A stretch of DNA of 25,000 nucleotides, from assembly GCA_009746045.1 (NCBI GenBank), contig RPFO01000003.1, forward strand, positions 939,267-964,266, in the 5' to 3' direction. How positions within the stretch are numbered: the stretch's first letter is position 1; each line of letters opens with the position of its first letter. The stretch comes from Mesostigma viride. Taxonomy: Eukaryota; Streptophyta; Mesostigmatophyceae; Mesostigmatales; Mesostigmataceae. Below, in pieces: positions 21,901-25,000 of this stretch. A program made the position numbers and the translations under genes. The notes under the pieces are model-generated. The model did no database searches, was not told the DNA's origin, and saw only the letters and a list, made by a program, of their open reading frames with translations.

Positions 21901-24900
21901 GCCACCGCGCATCCCTGGAGCGCCGAGACCAGCAGAGACATGGCAGGGTGCATCGCAAGGCCGAGCTTGGCCAGCGCCTCCCCTTGGCCCGTCTCCCCAC
22001 CCAATAGCTCACCGCTTCCAAGCCCTCCTCCCAGAGCTGATGTCATGCTGACCACGGTGCCGTTGGCCACGCCCCCGCTCACTCTCATCCCGTCCTTTGC
22101 CTTGAGGATGCGTTTGACAGGCTCGCTGTTGGCCCAGTCGCGCACGCGCCCGCCTGTGACCTGCCCCACGTGGTTCCCCATGAACTGGATGGCCGAGCGC
22201 ACTAAATATAGCACGGCGTCCGCCACTGATAGCGCCTCAGTCGCACTTCCGCCACCGCTGCCACCAACCCCCAAGGCAGACGGGCCGGATGGCTTGCCTG
22301 CCCCGGCCATGGCGCCCGCATTAGAGAGGGAGGACATAGCCTCTTTTGCCGACACAGATTCTGGCGTCTGGGGTACCGATGCGGCAGGGTTGGCGCCATC
22401 CGTGCCCGCCACCTGTCCCATCGGCGCCCCGTTGGGGTCACTCTCCGGCATGGCCGCATGATCCGGCGCGAGCTGCGGCCGCGACGGTGTCGTCGCTGAT
22501 GTCATCGACTTGTCTGCCCCTGACGACGACTTTGATAACGCCGCACCGCTGCCACTGCTGCTGGCACTGCTGGCAGATGCGCCGAGGAGCACCGGAGGCG
22601 ACCGATTGGCCAAGTCCATGATGGTGAGCAGCGATTCCAGGACCGCGCAGCGGCCCACCGTGCCGGACCCATTCTCGAGTGCCTCCGTCCATATCCGCGC
22701 CAGCACATCGGGGTCCGTGATGTGAGGGACCAGCATTGGCCAGCATAAGGCCGCGCGGAGCAAGACCGCGGACAGCGACGGCGTCGCCCGGAGCCGAAAA
22801 TGGATGAAGAGGAGTAGCTCGTCGAGCAAGGCCCGCGGCCAGCTGGGGTCCCGTAACTCGGACGCCAGCACCGCCATGAGGTCGTCGGCCAAGGCGCCCT
22901 GGCCCTCCCCCTGGAGCCACAGGAGCGCCTGGATGGCGGCCGTGCGCACGTAGTGGCACTCGCAGACCACGATGCGCTTGACGACGCCCGCGAGGAGACG
23001 GACCAGCTGAGGAGGCGACAGCTGCGCGGTCCTAAAAATAGCCGACCGGCCCAGGATGCCTGGGTCATTATCCACACCGCCGGTGGCGCCACCATCCATG
23101 CCGCCATTCTCGCCACCATTCTCTCTCCCCTCGCCGCCACCGCCGCCCATTCCCCCATTCATCCCGTCTTCCCAACCATCCCCCATGAGCCCACCCGCGG
23201 CGCCCGCTGACGACATCAGCGTGGCCTGCCGAATGCGCGCCACCTCAGCGGGTGTCGTGCTCGCGGGCCCCTGCCCCAGGAGCGCACCCACGAGCTCATC
23301 ACCCCCGAAATTCCCGCTGCTGTCACCCCGGAACGATCCCGACCCCCCGGGCCCACCCTGGGACCCATCCGCAGAGTCCCTGCTGCGTCCGCTCCCCACG
23401 CTGGTGGCCCCGGCCCCCGTTTTTCCGCGGTTCAATCCGCCCACGGCAGCGATCAGCGCGGGGTTCCCCTCAGCGATCATGGCGACGTAGGTCGCGTGGG
23501 ACTCCCCCAGTAATGCCGCCATACGCACGCCTGCGTGCAGGCCCGGCCGGGAGGACGTGCGCAGGAGGTCGTTTACTATACGGTGCACTATGGACGCGAG
23601 CGCCCCGTTGAGGATCGCATCGCCCCCCGAGGTGTCATAATCCCGCCCACTGCCACCGCCAAGAGAGGGATGCGTGTTCGCGGCCAGCGCGTTGTCTTCG
23701 GCGATCGCCGCCATTTCCAGCCCGCGGGGGCTGCGGACACCCCCCCGACTATCCCTCCTTCGAACCGGTTTATTCTGGACACCAGTGGCACTGGTGCCTG
23801 GGGCAGATCCGCTCGCTGTCGCAGACGCAGAAGGAGAGGGGACCGCAGCGCCGGGGGTGGCTGACGACGACGAGGATATCGGGGGTGTCAGGGGGCCGCC
23901 GGGTGCCAGCTGTCCGTCCGGCGCTGCCGTCTCAAGGCACCCTTGCTCTAGCCGCCGCCACGCGTGGGCGAGAGCGCGGCGTCGGTCCGCGCGCACGGTC
24001 CCGTACGCGCCCAGCAAGCCCGTGATGCACTCGATTGCGACGCGGGGGTGGGGGTCGTGCCTCAGCCCGTGGGTGAGCAGTGACGCAAAGGGGGCGATTA
24101 ACGAGGGCTTGGCGTGGAGAGAGGCCGCGTTGAGCGCGGTGGAGCAGAGGCGGTAGAACAGGACGCGCGTGCGGACGTCCTCGCATCGCCAGAGCGCGTA
24201 CAGGTCCATCGTTGTCTTGTCCGCGGCCAGGGTGGGGGAGGTGGAAGGGGCTGCTGACTTGGAGGCCGAGGAAGGCCCTGTGCCGGGCGATGGAAGCGAG
24301 GAGGAGAGTTGGGACGGCTGGGGCATGAGCGGGCCGAGAAGGGACGCGGCGCGTTCCGGCTCCGACCGCATGTACTCCACGGTGAGGGCCAGCGCATGGC
24401 GTGCGCCAGCGACATCCCCGCAGCCCAGGCCGAGCACCGCCTGTTCTAATAATAGCCGACGGTCGGACAGCCGCCGGCGCATGAGCAGGTGGATCGCGTG
24501 CTCCTGGTGGGAGCGGAGGAGGGCTTGTTTCTCGTTGTCGTTGCGCGAGAAGAGGGACTTGCGGCGCTTGCCGGCGGTGCCGGCCGCGAGCTTCTCGAGA
24601 AAGGAGGTCACTGTAGTGACCAGTCTGTCACGGTAGGCGTCGTCCTCGCCCGGGTAGGCGGCCAGCGCGCGGATGGCCTGCAGCTGGCGCATGTTTTCGG
24701 CGCTCCCACTGGGCGTCGCCTGCGCTTCTTTGAGGAAAAGGTCGAGCAGGGGTGCTAACTTGGACGCCAGCGGGCTGCCCGAGTACCCGTTCTCTAGCAG
24801 CATAGTCGCAAAGAACATGTAGTAGCGCAATTGGCGGTCGTCGGACGAGATGAGCTTGGCGAGGGCGGGGATGAGCGAGGCGTCCCTCCCTACTTGGTGC

Positions 24901-25000
24901 GCGTGCAGGCACATGTCCGGCAGCAGCTGCGTCAGCTGCTTGATGGCTTTCCCTTGGTCGCTGTGCTTGGCGACTTGCAAGAATTGCGCACGCAGGTCAT
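18974..25000 (-). CDS. TASH3-like SH3-domain protein (putative TPLATE/TSET complex subunit), 5' truncated by window
   Basis: Three exons are visible: 25000-19704 (open at the window edge, entering with two bases of a split codon, then DLRAQFLQVAKHSDQGKA), 19421-19362 and 19060-18974 (stop TAA). Together they give about 1,813 residues; both introns are GT-AG, phase 0. The N-terminal part is helical and alpha-solenoid-like (RQLRYYMFFATMLLENG; a second conserved block around VKRIVVCECHYVRTAAIQALLWLQGEG). Joining the exons gives a C-terminal SH3 domain: VLFSFSG (ALYDY position), then VSVDAGERV, GWYE, and GVVPRSYV with the usual Pro and Tyr. This layout fits Arabidopsis TASH3, a plant endocytic complex subunit, but the protein is longer because of Gly/Ser/Asp-rich inserts in the C-terminal half. 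The family call rests on recall of architecture, so it is probable, not certain. Confidence 0.72.
19061..19361 (-). other. last intron of the TASH3-like gene
   Basis: Donor gtgag after GGCTGGTATGAG, acceptor tttgtccag before GTGTCAAAG. Using both restores the SH3 frame from GWYE to VSKKLENG. No repeats comparable to those in TOP1 are obvious. Confidence 0.85.
19422..19703 (-). other. penultimate intron of the TASH3-like gene, with a small A-rich repeat
   Basis: Donor gtgcgt after ACGCACGAGGGGGAG, acceptor gtgccag before GTGTCAGTG. ATAAAACCAGG or ATATAACCAGG recurs three times at roughly 21-25-base spacing near 19496-19548. The exon frame reads on about 24 codons into the intron before a stop, so an unspliced form would lose the SH3 domain. 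Confidence 0.85.

Overview
The window is nuclear DNA from a eukaryote, most likely a photosynthetic alga of the green-plant lineage. The reasons are GC-rich coding sequence, many GT-AG introns with donors of the gtgag, gtgcg, gtacg and gtggg types, simple-sequence tracts, and a gene that looks like TASH3, an SH3-containing subunit of the plant TPLATE/TSET endocytic complex. I cannot name the species. I see no bacterial operons, CRISPR array, tRNA, rRNA or intact transposon.

Layout: (1) 272-2458, plus strand: an intronless gene for a protein with an N-terminal von Willebrand A domain and a C-terminal atypical alpha-kinase domain. (2) 2459-4546: convergent intergenic DNA whose right end carries a decayed copy of the 3' end of the next gene. 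(3) 4547-16652, minus strand: a complete nuclear type IB DNA topoisomerase (TOP1). I assembled 15 exons by reading splice sites; they join into one open frame of 854 codons plus stop, with all five catalytic residues. (4) 16653-18973: intergenic DNA, including the TOP1 promoter side and an AT-richer part with a long inverted repeat. (5) 18974 to beyond 25000, minus strand: a large TASH3-like gene, truncated by the window at its 5' end. It has one exon of at least 5.3 kb and two small 3' exons that complete an SH3 domain.

The three genes are unrelated in function (signalling kinase, DNA topology, endocytic adaptor) and give no sign of joint regulation.

The most unusual feature is the make-up of the TOP1 introns. 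In 11 of 14 introns, and in the 3' flank, I can see extra, variously decayed copies of the neighbouring exon edge (coding bases plus splice site). Copy number runs from one to at least five. There are also long microsatellites: (GGA)n and (ACC)n in intron 2, (CAGG)n in intron 5, an 8-bp minisatellite in intron 1, and (GTGG)n at the donor of intron 14 with its complement near the acceptor. These echoes supply decoy donors and acceptors and suggest that the introns grew by local tandem duplication across exon-intron junctions.
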